Counted from the first letter of the stretch, positions 8,370 through 17,396 are shown. The stretch: 64,000 nt of DNA from Mycobacterium sp. 1081908.1 (GCF_001673535.1 NZ_LZLY01000022.1:1-64000); one strand, 5' to 3'. Notes: generated by a model not told the origin, from the sequence alone. Made by a program: numbers and translations.

Positions 8370-8717
8370 TCAGTGCGTGCACACGGTTCGGGCCGGCGTC
8401 CCCGTCGTCGCCGTCGCGTCGCTCACCACGTTGCCGTCGAGCTTGATCTTGCACGAGATCGGCCCCGGCCCTTGGGCGCTGAGCGCGAAGACCTCGCCGC
8501 CGAATCCGGTGAACTGCGTCGACCAGGGCAGCTTGGCGTTCACCGCGCGCAGCTGGCCGTTGTCGGTTTGATACGAGATGTATTCGGCGACGGCCGGTCC
8601 GCTCACCTCGTAGGTGACCCTGGGGTTCTCGGGGATGGCGCTGGCCACGCCGCTCCCGTTTGCGAGCCCGACTCCGATCGCCAGCAGGACCGACGGCCCG
8701 CGCAGATGACTGGTCAT
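8370..8717 (-). CDS. exported MmpS-like protein
   Basis: From the ATG at 8717 the 115-residue protein has a signal peptide (MTSHLRGPSVLLAIGVGLA, cleavage near ASA). The mature domain (VTYEVSGPAVAEYISYQTDNGQ, then LPWSTQFTG and AQGPGPISCKIKLDG) matches the periplasmic beta domain of MmpS proteins, with the two Cys expected for its disulfide. Unlike MmpS it appears to be cleaved rather than membrane-anchored, and there is no MmpL neighbour. A start 27 bp upstream (8744) is possible but weakens the signal peptide. It may be a free-standing lipid-transport accessory protein; that is inference. Confidence 0.8.
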   Translation of the reverse strand: MTSHLRGPSVLLAIGVGLANGSGVASAIPENPRVTYEVSGPAVAEYISYQTDNGQLRAVNAKLPWSTQFTGFGGEVFALSAQGPGPISCKIKLDGNVVSDATATTGTPARTVCTH

Positions 8718-8794
8718 GGTTTCACATCGTGTCACCACGAACATGGCCTGGTCTATAGGGTGAACCGGGGGCCTTGATGCTCAGGAAGGTGTGT

Positions 8795-9880
8795 ATGTCG
8801 GGACACGACCCAAAGCGCGTGGTGGTCTGGGGCACCGGATTCGTCGGCAGCATGGTGATCGCCGAGATCGTCAAGCATCCACTGTTCGAGTTGGTGGGCG
8901 TCGGCGTCAGCAACCCCAACAAGGTCGGCCGCGACGTCGGCGACATCTGCGGGCTGTCCGAACCGGTGGGCGTCACCGCGACCGACGACGTCGACGCGCT
9001 GATCGCGCTGCGGCCCGACGCGCTGGTGCACTACGGCCCGACGGCGATGCACGCCGACGCCAACATCGCGCTGATCACCCGGTTCCTGCGCGCCGGCATC
9101 GACGTCTGCTCCACGGCGATGACGCCGTGGGTCTGGCCGACCATGCACCTCAACCCGCCCAACTGGATCGAGCCCATCACCGAGGCCTGCGAGCTGGGCG
9201 GATCGTCGTGCTTCACCACCGGCATCGACCCGGGTTTCGCCAACGACCTGTTTCCCATGACCCTGATGGGCGTCTGCTCGGAGGTGCGCCGGGTCCGCGC
9301 GTCGGAGCTGCTGGACTACACCAACTACGAGGGCGACTACGAGGTCGAGATGGGCATCGGCCGCGAGCCCGAATACAGCCCGATGCTGGAACACCCCAGC
9401 GTGCTGATCTTCGCGTGGGGCGCCACCGTGCCGATGATCGCGCACGCGGCGGGCATCATGCTCGACGAGATCACCACCACCTGGGACAAGTGGGTGACGC
9501 CCACCGAGCGCACCACGGTCAAGGGCGTCATCAAGCCCGGGCACGTCGCCGCCGTCCGGTTCACCATCAACGGCATCTACCAGGGCGAGACGCGCATCCA
9601 GCTCGAGCACGTCAACCGGATCGGGAACGACGCCGCCCCCGACTGGCCGTCGGGCCACGACAACGACGTCTACCGGGTGGACATCGAGGGGACCCCGAGC
9701 ATCTTCCAGGAAACCGCGTTCCGGTTCACCGACGGCTCGGGCCGCGACGCGGCCACGGCCGGCTGCCTGGCCACCGGGATGCGGGCACTCAATGCGGTCC
9801 CGGCGGTCAACGACCTGCGGCCCGGCTGGGTCACCCCACTCGACCTGCCGCTGATCGCGGGCGCGGGCTCCATTCGCTGA
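8795..9880 (+). CDS. NAD(P)-dependent dehydrogenase with DHDPR-like N-terminal domain
   Basis: The 361-residue protein starts MSGHDPKRVVVWGTGFVGS, a Rossmann fold with a GTGFVG turn as in dihydrodipicolinate reductase and 2,4-diaminopentanoate dehydrogenase. The body contains the pattern PTAMHADAN and GIDPGFANDLFP typical of a large actinobacterial family annotated as NAD(P)H-dependent amine dehydrogenase or DHDPR-like. Substrate is unknown; true lysine-pathway DapB is much shorter. ATGs at 8774 and 8777 would add seven or six residues but place charged residues ahead of the Rossmann strand, so 8795 is preferred. Confidence 0.8.
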   Translation: MSGHDPKRVVVWGTGFVGSMVIAEIVKHPLFELVGVGVSNPNKVGRDVGDICGLSEPVGVTATDDVDALIALRPDALVHYGPTAMHADANIALITRFLRAGIDVCSTAMTPWVWPTMHLNPPNWIEPITEACELGGSSCFTTGIDPGFANDLFPMTLMGVCSEVRRVRASELLDYTNYEGDYEVEMGIGREPEYSPMLEHPSVLIFAWGATVPMIAHAAGIMLDEITTTWDKWVTPTERTTVKGVIKPGHVAAVRFTINGIYQGETRIQLEHVNRIGNDAAPDWPSGHDNDVYRVDIEGTPSIFQETAFRFTDGSGRDAATAGCLATGMRALNAVPAVNDLRPGWVTPLDLPLIAGAGSIR

Positions 9881-9986
9881 CCGGGCGGCGGCTGCCCCGT
9901 TATACAGCTCACGCATAGCATGCGCAGAGACTGGCTATAGGTTCTGGCGGCACGATTTAGGTGCCGCTGACCTTGGGGATTGATAA

Positions 9987-11690
9987 ATGGTGGATAGTGC
10001 TAGGCCCGCGCTGGGCTTGTCGATTGGTTCCACCAACCTCGCGGCCGCGACCGCCAACCTCGCGATCATGCGCAAGCCGGTCCTCACGCTCTATCGCCAA
10101 CGCGCGCCCGAGGTGGGCGTGCCCTCGGAAAACCCCAGGCTGGACGAGCCGGGCGTGGTCGTCGCCGGCTTCGTGGACCGGATCGGGGACCCGGCGGGAA
10201 TCCGGGCCGCCGACGGCTCGGTGCACCGCAGCGACGCGCTGATCGCCGACGCGATGCGCGCCCTGGCGTACGCCGCCACCGGCGGCCGCCCGCTGCCCGA
10301 CGGCACCGCGGTGACCTATCCCGCCCACTGGTCGGACCAGGCCGTGCATGCCCTGGGCGTCGCGCTGGGCGGCGTGTCCGAATGGTCCGATCCCGCCAAG
10401 CCGCTGGTGCTGATCCCCGATGCCGCGGCGACGCTGTTCGCGGTGCGGGCCAACCCGGGCATACCGGAGCGCGGCACCGTGGCCGTGTGCGATTTCGGCG
10501 GCAGCGGCACCAGCGTCACGCTGATGGACGCCGCCGGCAACTACCGGGCCCTGGCCCCGACCGTGCGGTATCGCGACTTCTCCGGGGACATGATCGACCA
10601 GGCGTTGCTGACCGCCGTCATGGCCGACGCGCCGAGCGTCGGCTCGCTGAGCCCGCTGCGGAGCGGATGCCGCGGTGCCAAGGAGCAGCTCTCGTCGGAC
10701 ACGGTGACCACCCTGAGCGTCAGCGACATCCGGCTCACCAGAAGCGAAGTTGAGGACGCGATCCGCGGGCCGCTGACCAACTTCGTGGCGGTGCTGGATG
10801 ATGCGTTGCGCCGCAACGGGATTCGCGATCTCGCCGCGGTGGTTTCGGTGGGCGGCGGGGCGAACATCCCGGCGGTCGCCACGACGCTGTCGGGACATTT
10901 CCGGGTCCCGGTCATCACGACGCCGCGGCCCCAGCTGGCCGCCGCCGTCGGGGGCGCGTTGCGGGCCGCGTGGGATCCCGCGGAAAGCAGCGCGACCGTG
11001 CTGATCCCGGCCGCCCCGGCAACCGCGCCGGCACCGGCGATGGCGACGGCGACCGCGCGGGCGTGGCCGGGGCGTCGCGGCGGTGGGATCGCGACGGCCG
11101 AGGCGCCCGCGACGGGGACGTCGCCCGCGGTGGCGTGGTCGGAGGCCACCGGCGCCGGCCCCACGTCCGGGAGCCCGGCGCCGAAGCACGACCAGCCCGA
11201 GCCCTCGCCCGCGGAACCCAAGAACTCTGGCCGGCTGTGGCGCCGGCTGGCCTTGGTGGTGATCATCGGCGCCTTGTTGACGATCGCGGTGGTGGGCGCC
11301 GCGATGGCCATTGGCCTGGGGTCCAGCGACAAGCCCGCGACGACGCCCGGCGGGAACACGACTCCTGCTTCGCCCGCGCCGTCCTCGGCGCCGCCCGCCC
11401 CGGTGACCCAGGCGCCGCCCCCGCCGCCGAGCGTCGAGCCGAATGCGCCGCCCGCGACGGATGCGCCGAGCCCCGCGCCGCCGGCCGCTCAGGAGTCGGT
11501 TCCGGCGCCAGCGCCCGCCCCGGCCGCACCGCCGGAGCCACCGCCCGCGGCGGCCGCGCCGCCGATACCGCGGATCCCGCGAATCCCCGCGATTCCCGCG
11601 CTGCCACCCATTCCCGGGATCAACGAGCCGATCCCCGGCTTCCCTGAGATCCCGACGCTATTGGGTGAACTCGCTACGCGCGTTCACTGA
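9987..11690 (+). CDS. Hsp70-like ATPase-domain membrane protein with proline-rich tail (Rv2264c-like)
   Basis: The 567-residue protein has an actin/Hsp70-fold N-terminal half: phosphate-1-like LGLSIGSTNLAA (about 10-21), a second loop CDFGGSGTSVTLMD (about 168-181) and an adenosine-loop-like VVSVGGGANIP (about 289-299). No Hsp70 substrate-binding domain follows. Instead there is a low-complexity Ala/Pro linker, one transmembrane helix (LALVVIIGALLTIAVVGAAM, about 418-437) and an extracytoplasmic Pro/Ala-rich tail with repeated IPRIP/IPAIP units. It appears to be the Rv2264c homologue. The design suggests a cytoplasmic nucleotide-dependent module coupled to an outward-facing tail; function is unknown. 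Confidence 0.85.
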   Translation: MVDSARPALGLSIGSTNLAAATANLAIMRKPVLTLYRQRAPEVGVPSENPRLDEPGVVVAGFVDRIGDPAGIRAADGSVHRSDALIADAMRALAYAATGGRPLPDGTAVTYPAHWSDQAVHALGVALGGVSEWSDPAKPLVLIPDAAATLFAVRANPGIPERGTVAVCDFGGSGTSVTLMDAAGNYRALAPTVRYRDFSGDMIDQALLTAVMADAPSVGSLSPLRSGCRGAKEQLSSDTVTTLSVSDIRLTRSEVEDAIRGPLTNFVAVLDDALRRNGIRDLAAVVSVGGGANIPAVATTLSGHFRVPVITTPRPQLAAAVGGALRAAWDPAESSATVLIPAAPATAPAPAMATATARAWPGRRGGGIATAEAPATGTSPAVAWSEATGAGPTSGSPAPKHDQPEPSPAEPKNSGRLWRRLALVVIIGALLTIAVVGAAMAIGLGSSDKPATTPGGNTTPASPAPSSAPPAPVTQAPPPPPSVEPNAPPATDAPSPAPPAAQESVPAPAPAPAAPPEPPPAAAAPPIPRIPRIPAIPALPPIPGINEPIPGFPEIPTLLGELATRVH

Positions 11691-11691
11691 A

Positions 11692-12147
11692 TCAGCTTCC
11701 GGTGGGCCGCTTTTCGCCTTTGTTCTCCTCGGCCGCGGCCTTCTTCAGCTCCTCGTTCAGGGCCTTGTCCTTCTCGATCTGCTCCTGGTGAGCCTCGGGG
11801 TCTTTGCCCTCGTCGTCCTTCTGGTCCGAGCCGGCTTCCTTCGGGTCCGAGTCGGCTTTTGCGCCGGCATCCTCGGAGCCGGCGTCGTCGGGCGTCTCGC
11901 ACTTCGGGTTGCCGTCCTCATCCAGCCAATCGTTGACCGCGGTGCCCGTCACCATCGCGGCGGACCCCGGCAGCACCAGGGTGGGACGGTCTTCGTAGGC
12001 CGTCATCATCTCGGCGGCCTTTTCCTTGTGCTCCTCGTTCGGCTCCGGCTTTTCGGTTTGCTGCCGATCGTTTTCGTTGCCCGACTCCTGGTCGGTTGCC
12101 TGCTGGTCTTCTTCCTGGCCAGTTTCTTTGTCGTCCTGCACGCTCAT
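11692..12147 (-). CDS. acidic, disordered hypothetical protein
   Basis: The 151-residue protein is dominated by Glu, Asp, Gln and Lys with no hydrophobic core except a short segment around residues 56-80 (TLVLPGSAAMVTGTAVNDWLDEDG). It has no signal peptide, membrane helix or known motif and is probably largely disordered, with a helical Lys/Glu C-terminus. It converges on the Hsp70-like gene with one base between stops. It may be a binding partner or a stress-type hydrophilin; neither is shown. Confidence 0.65.
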   Translation of the reverse strand: MSVQDDKETGQEEDQQATDQESGNENDRQQTEKPEPNEEHKEKAAEMMTAYEDRPTLVLPGSAAMVTGTAVNDWLDEDGNPKCETPDDAGSEDAGAKADSDPKEAGSDQKDDEGKDPEAHQEQIEKDKALNEELKKAAAEENKGEKRPTGS

Positions 12148-12219
12148 GCACGTACCCCCTTGGAGTCGCAGCGACTATCCCCGGGGGTTACCCGCTGCCG
12201 CGGCGTGCCGAAACGCTCG

Positions 12220-13326
12220 TCACTGCGATCGGCCGCGCTTGACCAGCACCACCGAGGCGATCGGGATTCGCATGGGCTCGGGCGCGCTTGACAGACGTCC
12301 AGCAACGGCGGCCTCCAACTGCTCGACGAACGCGGCCGCCCGCGGGTCACCGGCACCCCCGTTTAGCCCGCTCACCAGGGCCGGAAAGAGCGCGGCCCGC
12401 GCGAACGCCGCCCATTGCGCGCCGAAAGCGTTTGCGTCGTCGTCAATTTGGAGGCGGGCCCAGAATCGGTCCTCGGCGTTGAACGTCTCGAGGTGTTCGA
12501 TGGTCAGGCCTTCGAACCGCCCGCTCGGCGCGAACGGGGCGCGAAAGTCCTTCTCGCCGCGGGCGAATGTGGGAATGACCATGCGGCGCCGCTCGTCCTC
12601 GTCGAGCAGGCCGTCGCGCGCCTGCTCGGCCAGCGCCGCGACGATCGCGTCGAGCAGCGGCCTGAAGCCGGACGTGCCGTCCTCGTCGACGGCCGACGTC
12701 ATCACCACCAGCCGCCCCTCGGGAACCAGCTCGCGGCCCCGGAACGCGACGAAGTCGTGCCAGTCGACGGCGGCCTGGTGCGCGTAGGCCGCCCGCGCCG
12801 CGTCGTCGCTGGTGTAGCCGACGTGCACGTGATCGTGCAGCTCGCAGGGGATCCGGCTCACCCACTGCGTCGCCCACGACGTCCAGCCGAGGTTGACCGC
12901 GTTCGACGGCAGGATCTGGCCGTAAAAGGACCGCCCGATCGCCGAGACGAAACTTGTTGTGTCCGTGTGCAAGTAGCTGTCCGGGTCGTCGGACAGGGTC
13001 CGGAACAGCGTGGAGAAGTCGTTGTCCGGCACGTCGGTGTGCGCCACCAGGATCGCGTGGTCGTGGCGGGTGCGCCGGCGCAGCACCGCGATGCCGGCCG
13101 ACAGCGGCTTCAGCGAGTTGTGCCCGTTGGCGGCGCCGTAGTCGGCGATGACGATCGGCTGGGGAGCCGCGGGGATGGGCACCTGTTCGGCGGCGCGCTC
13201 GAACAGCGCGATGCCCTGGGCCAGGCCGGCGGCCTGCAGCCGGGACGACTGGGTGTAGGTCGCGCTGTCCGTCGGCTCTGGCCGGACCACGATGCTCGAC
13301 TCGGGGAGTCGACGTTCCGGCCGCAT
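12220..13326 (-). CDS. SABATH-type SAM-dependent carboxyl methyltransferase
   Basis: The 368-residue protein contains the SAM-binding loop IVIADYGAANGHNSL (about residues 58-72), which corresponds to the DLGCxxGxNT motif of the plant salicylate/benzoate/jasmonate (SABATH) methyltransferases, and the family's later pattern (SFYGQILPSNAVNLGWTS, like SFYGRLFP...HSSYSLHWLS). Lengths match (350-380). Enzymes of this family methylate carboxyl groups of small acids; bacterial members are less characterised. It lies 13 bp downstream of the SDR on the same strand, suggesting co-transcription. Confidence 0.82.
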   Translation of the reverse strand: MRPERRLPESSIVVRPEPTDSATYTQSSRLQAAGLAQGIALFERAAEQVPIPAAPQPIVIADYGAANGHNSLKPLSAGIAVLRRRTRHDHAILVAHTDVPDNDFSTLFRTLSDDPDSYLHTDTTSFVSAIGRSFYGQILPSNAVNLGWTSWATQWVSRIPCELHDHVHVGYTSDDAARAAYAHQAAVDWHDFVAFRGRELVPEGRLVVMTSAVDEDGTSGFRPLLDAIVAALAEQARDGLLDEDERRRMVIPTFARGEKDFRAPFAPSGRFEGLTIEHLETFNAEDRFWARLQIDDDANAFGAQWAAFARAALFPALVSGLNGGAGDPRAAAFVEQLEAAVAGRLSSAPEPMRIPIASVVLVKRGRSQ

Positions 13327-13339
13327 GCACCAACGATAG

Positions 13340-14296
13340 TCAGTTGGTCGTCGGGTAGCTGACCCCGGTGAGCTGCTCGGAAAGCTCCCAGAGTCGCCGG
13401 CAGTCGTCCTCGTTGCGGGCGAGCTTGGGCACCCGGGCGGGCGCGACCCCGCCGCCGGCCAGCTCCTGGAACCCGCGGGGCCCGTAAAACGCGCCGCCCT
13501 CGGCGCGCGGGGCGGCGGCCGCGTACAGCGCCGGCAGGATCCCCGCGTCGATCTCCTGCCACAAGAACGGCGTGAAACGCCAGGACGCCTTGTACAGCCG
13601 CTCCATCAGCGCGGGCCTTTCGCGGCCGTGCGAGGGACCGGCGATCTGCAGGTTGGTCTTCGTCAGGCCGGGGTGCGCGGCGTTGGACACGATGCCCCAG
13701 CCGCCCGCGCGGCTGCGCCGGTCGAGCTCGAGGGCGAACATCAGCACCGCCAGCTTCGACTGTCCGTAGGCCGACATCGCGGCGTAGGACTTCTCGAACT
13801 GCGGGTCGTCGAAGTGAATCTTGCCGCTCTGGCGGGCGGCGAGGCTGCTCAGCGAGACGACCCGGGCGCCATTGGCGGCGCGCAACAGCGGGAGCACGTG
13901 CCCGGTCAGCGCGAAATGGCCGAGATGGTTGCTGCCGAACTGCAATTCGAAGCCGTCGGCGGTGGTGTCGCGATCCGGTGGCGTCATGACGCCGGCGTTG
14001 TTGATCAGGATGTCGATCGGGCGGCCCTCGGCGTTGAGCTGTTCGCCCAGCGCGGCGACGGAGGCCAGCGACGACAGGTCGAGGGCCTTGATGGTGAGCT
14101 TGGCGTCGGGAACCGCGGCGCGGATTTCCTCGATCGCCTTTTCCCCTTTGGCGCGGTTGCGGATCGCCATCACGACGTCGGCGCCGGCGGCCGACAGGCG
14201 CCGGGCGAGCCCGAAGCCCAGACCGCTGTTGGCCCCGGTGACGATTGCCAGCTTGCCCGACAGGTCGGGAACCGTGGCGACGAGATCGTTGGCCAT
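13340..14296 (-). CDS. short-chain dehydrogenase/reductase (Rv2263-like)
   Basis: The 318-residue SDR has the NAD(P) motif TGANSGLG near residue 20, NNAG (INNAGVM), a Ser in VVSLSSLA and the catalytic YGQSK Tyr-Lys pair. It resembles retinol-dehydrogenase/WW-domain oxidoreductase-like SDRs. The ATG at 14296 is chosen because AAGGAG (14310-14305) precedes it by 8 bases; the in-frame GTG at 14305 overlaps that ribosome-binding site. Substrate is unknown. The gene is divergent from the Lnt homologue, with 47 bp between starts, as in the Rv2263/Rv2262c arrangement. Confidence 0.87.
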   Translation of the reverse strand: MANDLVATVPDLSGKLAIVTGANSGLGFGLARRLSAAGADVVMAIRNRAKGEKAIEEIRAAVPDAKLTIKALDLSSLASVAALGEQLNAEGRPIDILINNAGVMTPPDRDTTADGFELQFGSNHLGHFALTGHVLPLLRAANGARVVSLSSLAARQSGKIHFDDPQFEKSYAAMSAYGQSKLAVLMFALELDRRSRAGGWGIVSNAAHPGLTKTNLQIAGPSHGRERPALMERLYKASWRFTPFLWQEIDAGILPALYAAAAPRAEGGAFYGPRGFQELAGGGVAPARVPKLARNEDDCRRLWELSEQLTGVSYPTTN

Positions 14297-14343
14297 GCGT
14301 ATCACTCCTTGGTCGGTATCAGCCCCGTCCTAGTCTGCTCTTT

Positions 14344-15834
14344 GTGTCGCGGTCAGCGAACCCCTGCGGCAATCTGATCGCCGCGTCGGTGCTCGGCGCG
14401 CTGCCCGCGCTCGCCTTCCCCGCGCCGACGTGGTGGTGGCTGGCCTGGGTCGGCCTGGTGCCGCTGCTGTTGGTGGTGCGGGCGGCGCCGTCCGGGTGGG
14501 CGGCGGCCGTGCGGGCCTGGTGCGGTGTCGCCGGGTTTGTGCTGGCCACCCAGTACTGGCTGGTCACCAGCATCGGGCTGTTGCTGGTGCTATTGGCCGC
14601 TGGGCTGGGTGCGCTGTGGCTGCCGTGGGGGTGGCTGGCGCACCGGCTGTTGGCCGCGCCCGTCGGCCCCGGGCGAACTGTCGTGGCAGTGGTGGTGTTG
14701 CCCAGCGCGTGGGTTGTGGCCGAAGTCGTGCGGTCCTGGCCGCCGCTGGGCGGTTCGTGGGCGCCGCTCGGCGCCTCGCAGGCCGCCCAGCCCGTGACGC
14801 TGGCGTCGGCGTCGCTGGGCGGGGTATGGCTGACGAGTTTCCTTGTGGCCGCGTGCAATACGGCCGTCGTCGGGGCGCTGGTGCACCGGGGCACTTTCGG
14901 CCGTGCCTTGGCGTTGGGGTGCGCGGTGGCGTGCGTCGCGGTCGGCCCTTTGTGGTACCTGCTGAGCCATTTCCCGGCCGGGAGCGCGACGGCGCGTGTG
15001 GCGCTGGTTCAGCCCGGCGACATCGCCGACTCCGGCGAGCGCGAGGCGGCCGGGGAGGCGCTGACCGGGGGGCTCGCCGGCGCGCGGCTCGACCTTGTTG
15101 TCTGGGGTGAAAGCAGCGTGGGATCCGATCTCGCCGGCCACCCGGAGGTGTTGGCCCGGCTCACCGACCTGTCGCGGCGGGTGGGCGCGGACCTGCTGGT
15201 CAACGTCGACGCGCCCGCGCCGGGCGGCGGGATCTACAAGACGGCCGTGCTCGTCGGGGAGCGCGGCGTGTTGGGCAGTTACCGCAAGACCCGGCTGGTG
15301 CCGTTCGGCGAATACGTCCCGCTGCGACCGCTTTTCGGCTGGATCACCCGCCACAGCCGGGCCGCCGCCGAGGACCGGCAGCGCGGGAGCGGCCCGGTGG
15401 TGCTGCACGCGGGCGACCTGCCGATCGGGCCGCTGGTCAGCTACGAAACCCTGTTCCCCGACATGGCCCGGCGGGAGGGGCGCCTCGGCGCCGGCTTGCT
15501 GGTGTACCAGAGCTCCACGTCGTCGTTCCAGGGCAGTTGGGCGCAGCCGCAGCTGGCCGCACAGCCCGCGGTGCGCGCCGTCGAGGTGGGCCGGCCGGCG
15601 GTGCACGTGGGATTGTCCGGCGACAGCTCGGCCTTCGACGCGCGAGGCCACCGCCTGGTCTGGTGCCGGTCGGGATTCCGGGGGGTGACCGTCGTGGCGG
15701 TGCCGTTGGCGTCGACGGTCACGCCGTACCAACGGTTGGGGGACTGGGTGCCGGTGCTGGCATTGGTGATCCTCGTCGGCTTTGCGGCTTTTCGCTGGCA
15801 TCGCCTGGCCCGCGGTGCCACACTGCGTGGATGA
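14344..15834 (+). CDS. apolipoprotein N-acyltransferase (Lnt) homologue with Ser for catalytic Cys
   Basis: Lnt adds the third acyl chain to lipoproteins. This 496-residue protein has several N-terminal membrane helices, a C-terminal helix and a nitrilase-like domain. The catalytic Glu (WGES, Glu256) and Lys (YRKTRLVPFGEYVP, Lys315) are present, but the nucleophilic Cys of the ICYE motif is replaced by Ser366 (PLVSYETLFPD). It is the counterpart of Rv2262c/Rv2261c, which I recall as split in M. tuberculosis, whereas here the frame is intact. A second, functional Lnt (fused to or near Ppm1) exists in mycobacteria. This copy may be inactive or do a different acyl transfer. The GTG at 14344 is chosen because upstream codons are not hydrophobic. 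Confidence 0.85.
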   Translation: MSRSANPCGNLIAASVLGALPALAFPAPTWWWLAWVGLVPLLLVVRAAPSGWAAAVRAWCGVAGFVLATQYWLVTSIGLLLVLLAAGLGALWLPWGWLAHRLLAAPVGPGRTVVAVVVLPSAWVVAEVVRSWPPLGGSWAPLGASQAAQPVTLASASLGGVWLTSFLVAACNTAVVGALVHRGTFGRALALGCAVACVAVGPLWYLLSHFPAGSATARVALVQPGDIADSGEREAAGEALTGGLAGARLDLVVWGESSVGSDLAGHPEVLARLTDLSRRVGADLLVNVDAPAPGGGIYKTAVLVGERGVLGSYRKTRLVPFGEYVPLRPLFGWITRHSRAAAEDRQRGSGPVVLHAGDLPIGPLVSYETLFPDMARREGRLGAGLLVYQSSTSSFQGSWAQPQLAAQPAVRAVEVGRPAVHVGLSGDSSAFDARGHRLVWCRSGFRGVTVVAVPLASTVTPYQRLGDWVPVLALVILVGFAAFRWHRLARGATLRG

Positions 15835-16556
15835 CCAGCAGACGGCTCGCGAAGATTTCGCTGTCGGCCGCCGTCGCGCTGATGGTCGTGTCGGTGGGCG
15901 GCTTCATCGTCGCGCTGGTGCTCAACCTGTTTTTTCTGGACAAGTACAACGCCTACGGCGAGGTGCCGATCCCGGGGTCGAACAGCCTGTACCTACCCGC
16001 CGGCGAGGTGACCGTCAGCCTGCACGCCCTCGTCGTCGGCAGCTCAAACGGGGGCCTGCCGGTGCCGCCGCTCGGCGTCACGATCGCGCCGCCCGAGGGG
16101 GTCGCGCAACCGGCCGTCAACGAAAACATCGGCAGCACAACGACGGTCAACAACGACGCGCACGTGCGGGTGTGGGTGGCGCAGATTCCCGTCGCCGGAA
16201 ACTACAACATCACGACCGACGGCCAGGTCAACGGATACATCAACCCGCGACTGGCCTTCGGCCACCAGAGTTCCTACGGCTTTCTGGTGTGGCTGTTCGT
16301 CGGCCTGTTCGTGGTGGGACTGGTCGATTCGATCCTGTCGGGCATGTGGCTGTCTCGCACCCGGCGCAAGGCGGTGGTGGCGGCCAACCCGTTCTACCAA
16401 CCGCCCGCGCCCGTGTCGCCGACGGCGCCGGTGGAACCCGGTGACGAGGGGATTCGCATCGAGCGGCTCAAAACGCTGGCGGCGCTGCGGGATTCCGGCG
16501 CGTTGACGGCGGAGGAGTTCGAGGCCGAGAAGCGCCGCATCCTCGGGGGATACTGA
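15831..16556 (+). CDS. two-helix membrane protein with C-terminal SHOCT domain
   Basis: The 241-residue protein overlaps the Lnt homologue stop by 4 bp (ATGA), so it is co-translated with it. It has an N-terminal membrane helix (about 9-37), an extracytoplasmic beta-type region of about 120 residues with repeated Asn/Thr/Val strands, a second helix (SYGFLVWLFVGLFVVGLVDS, about 144-163), a Pro-rich stretch, and a C-terminal SHOCT motif (IERLKTLAALRDSGALTAEEFEAEKRRIL). SHOCT domains are short helical hairpins implicated in oligomerisation. Its role beside the Lnt homologue is unknown. Confidence 0.8.
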   Translation: MTSRRLAKISLSAAVALMVVSVGGFIVALVLNLFFLDKYNAYGEVPIPGSNSLYLPAGEVTVSLHALVVGSSNGGLPVPPLGVTIAPPEGVAQPAVNENIGSTTTVNNDAHVRVWVAQIPVAGNYNITTDGQVNGYINPRLAFGHQSSYGFLVWLFVGLFVVGLVDSILSGMWLSRTRRKAVVAANPFYQPPAPVSPTAPVEPGDEGIRIERLKTLAALRDSGALTAEEFEAEKRRILGGY

Positions 16557-16560
16557 AGTC

Positions 16561-17370
16561 TCAGGCTTGCGTACCAACGGCATTGAGGAACATGGACGTG
16601 AACGCCGCGCACACCTGCTCCAGATCGGGCATCTCCCAGTCCGGCCGCCCGGCAGCGGGACGGAACAACGCGTGGGCCAGCAGGGGCCCGGTCAGTTGCT
16701 CCACCAACAAGGGGATCGGAATGTCGCGGATCGCGCCCGCGCCCGCCTGCCGCTGTAGCCATCCCCCCACGATGGCCTGCTCACGAGGAAAGTACTCGGC
16801 AAAGACCTGGGCGACGGCTCCGCGCGGGCTGGCCAGCAGATCGGCCAGCATCGCCGGCGCCACCCGAGGTTCACGCGTCAGGCCGGTCACCATCGCCTCG
16901 TAAAAGCCGGCCACCGTTTCCTCGATGCGCACCGCTTCGTCGGAGAACAGGGCGGCCAGGTCGCTCAGCGGGCTGTAACGCTCGTAAATCGCCGCGAACA
17001 ACCGGTCCCGCGTGCCGAATATGGCCTGCAAGCTCGCGACGGAGCAATCCGCCGACACGGCAACGGATTCCAGCGTCACGGACGCGAGCCCCCGATCGCT
17101 GATCAACCAGGCTCCGGCTTCGATCGCGCGTTCGCGCACCGGCCGTCCGCCGGGATCGACGCCGGCGGCGCGCACCGCCTCGTCCAACGCCCGCCGGGAT
17201 CCCCCGATCCGGCGCAGCAGCGTGCTGCGCGAGATCCCGGCAGCCTCCGCGAGCGTGCCCAATGGCACCTCGGCCACCGGCCGGCCGCACCGCTTCGCGG
17301 CGGCGTGGGCGGCGTCCACCAGGTCCGGTGACACTTCTAATTCATTGCCTGTTGACATCTTACTAGGCAT
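16561..17370 (-). CDS. TetR-like regulator with two helix-turn-helix segments
   Basis: The 269-residue protein shows two HTH-like stretches: PLGTLAEAAGISRSTLLRRIG (about 37-57) and a normal TetR unit VTLESVAVSADCSVASLQAIF (about 98-118) preceded by ERAIEAGAWLISDRG and followed by GTRDRLFAAIYERY. A TetR C-terminal helical domain completes it. Usual TetR proteins have one N-terminal HTH, so this is a duplicated or fused N-terminus. The ATG at 17370 or the one at 17358 fits the low-GC, promoter-like sequence upstream. It is divergent from the ICMT-like gene across 76 bp containing a small palindrome. Confidence 0.8.
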   Translation of the reverse strand: MPSKMSTGNELEVSPDLVDAAHAAAKRCGRPVAEVPLGTLAEAAGISRSTLLRRIGGSRRALDEAVRAAGVDPGGRPVRERAIEAGAWLISDRGLASVTLESVAVSADCSVASLQAIFGTRDRLFAAIYERYSPLSDLAALFSDEAVRIEETVAGFYEAMVTGLTREPRVAPAMLADLLASPRGAVAQVFAEYFPREQAIVGGWLQRQAGAGAIRDIPIPLLVEQLTGPLLAHALFRPAAGRPDWEMPDLEQVCAAFTSMFLNAVGTQA

Positions 17371-17385
17371 ATCACATAGAATAGT

Positions 17386-17396
17386 ATCACAGTGAT
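17386..17396. promoter_or_regulatory. short palindrome in a divergent promoter region
   Basis: ATCAC-A-GTGAT is a perfect 11-bp dyad in an AT-rich stretch (17360-17397) unusual for this genome, between the divergent TetR-like gene and the ICMT-like gene. TATCACA occurs twice nearby (from 17369 and 17385), giving a direct repeat spaced 16 bp. It is a candidate operator or promoter element for both genes. Confidence 0.45.
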
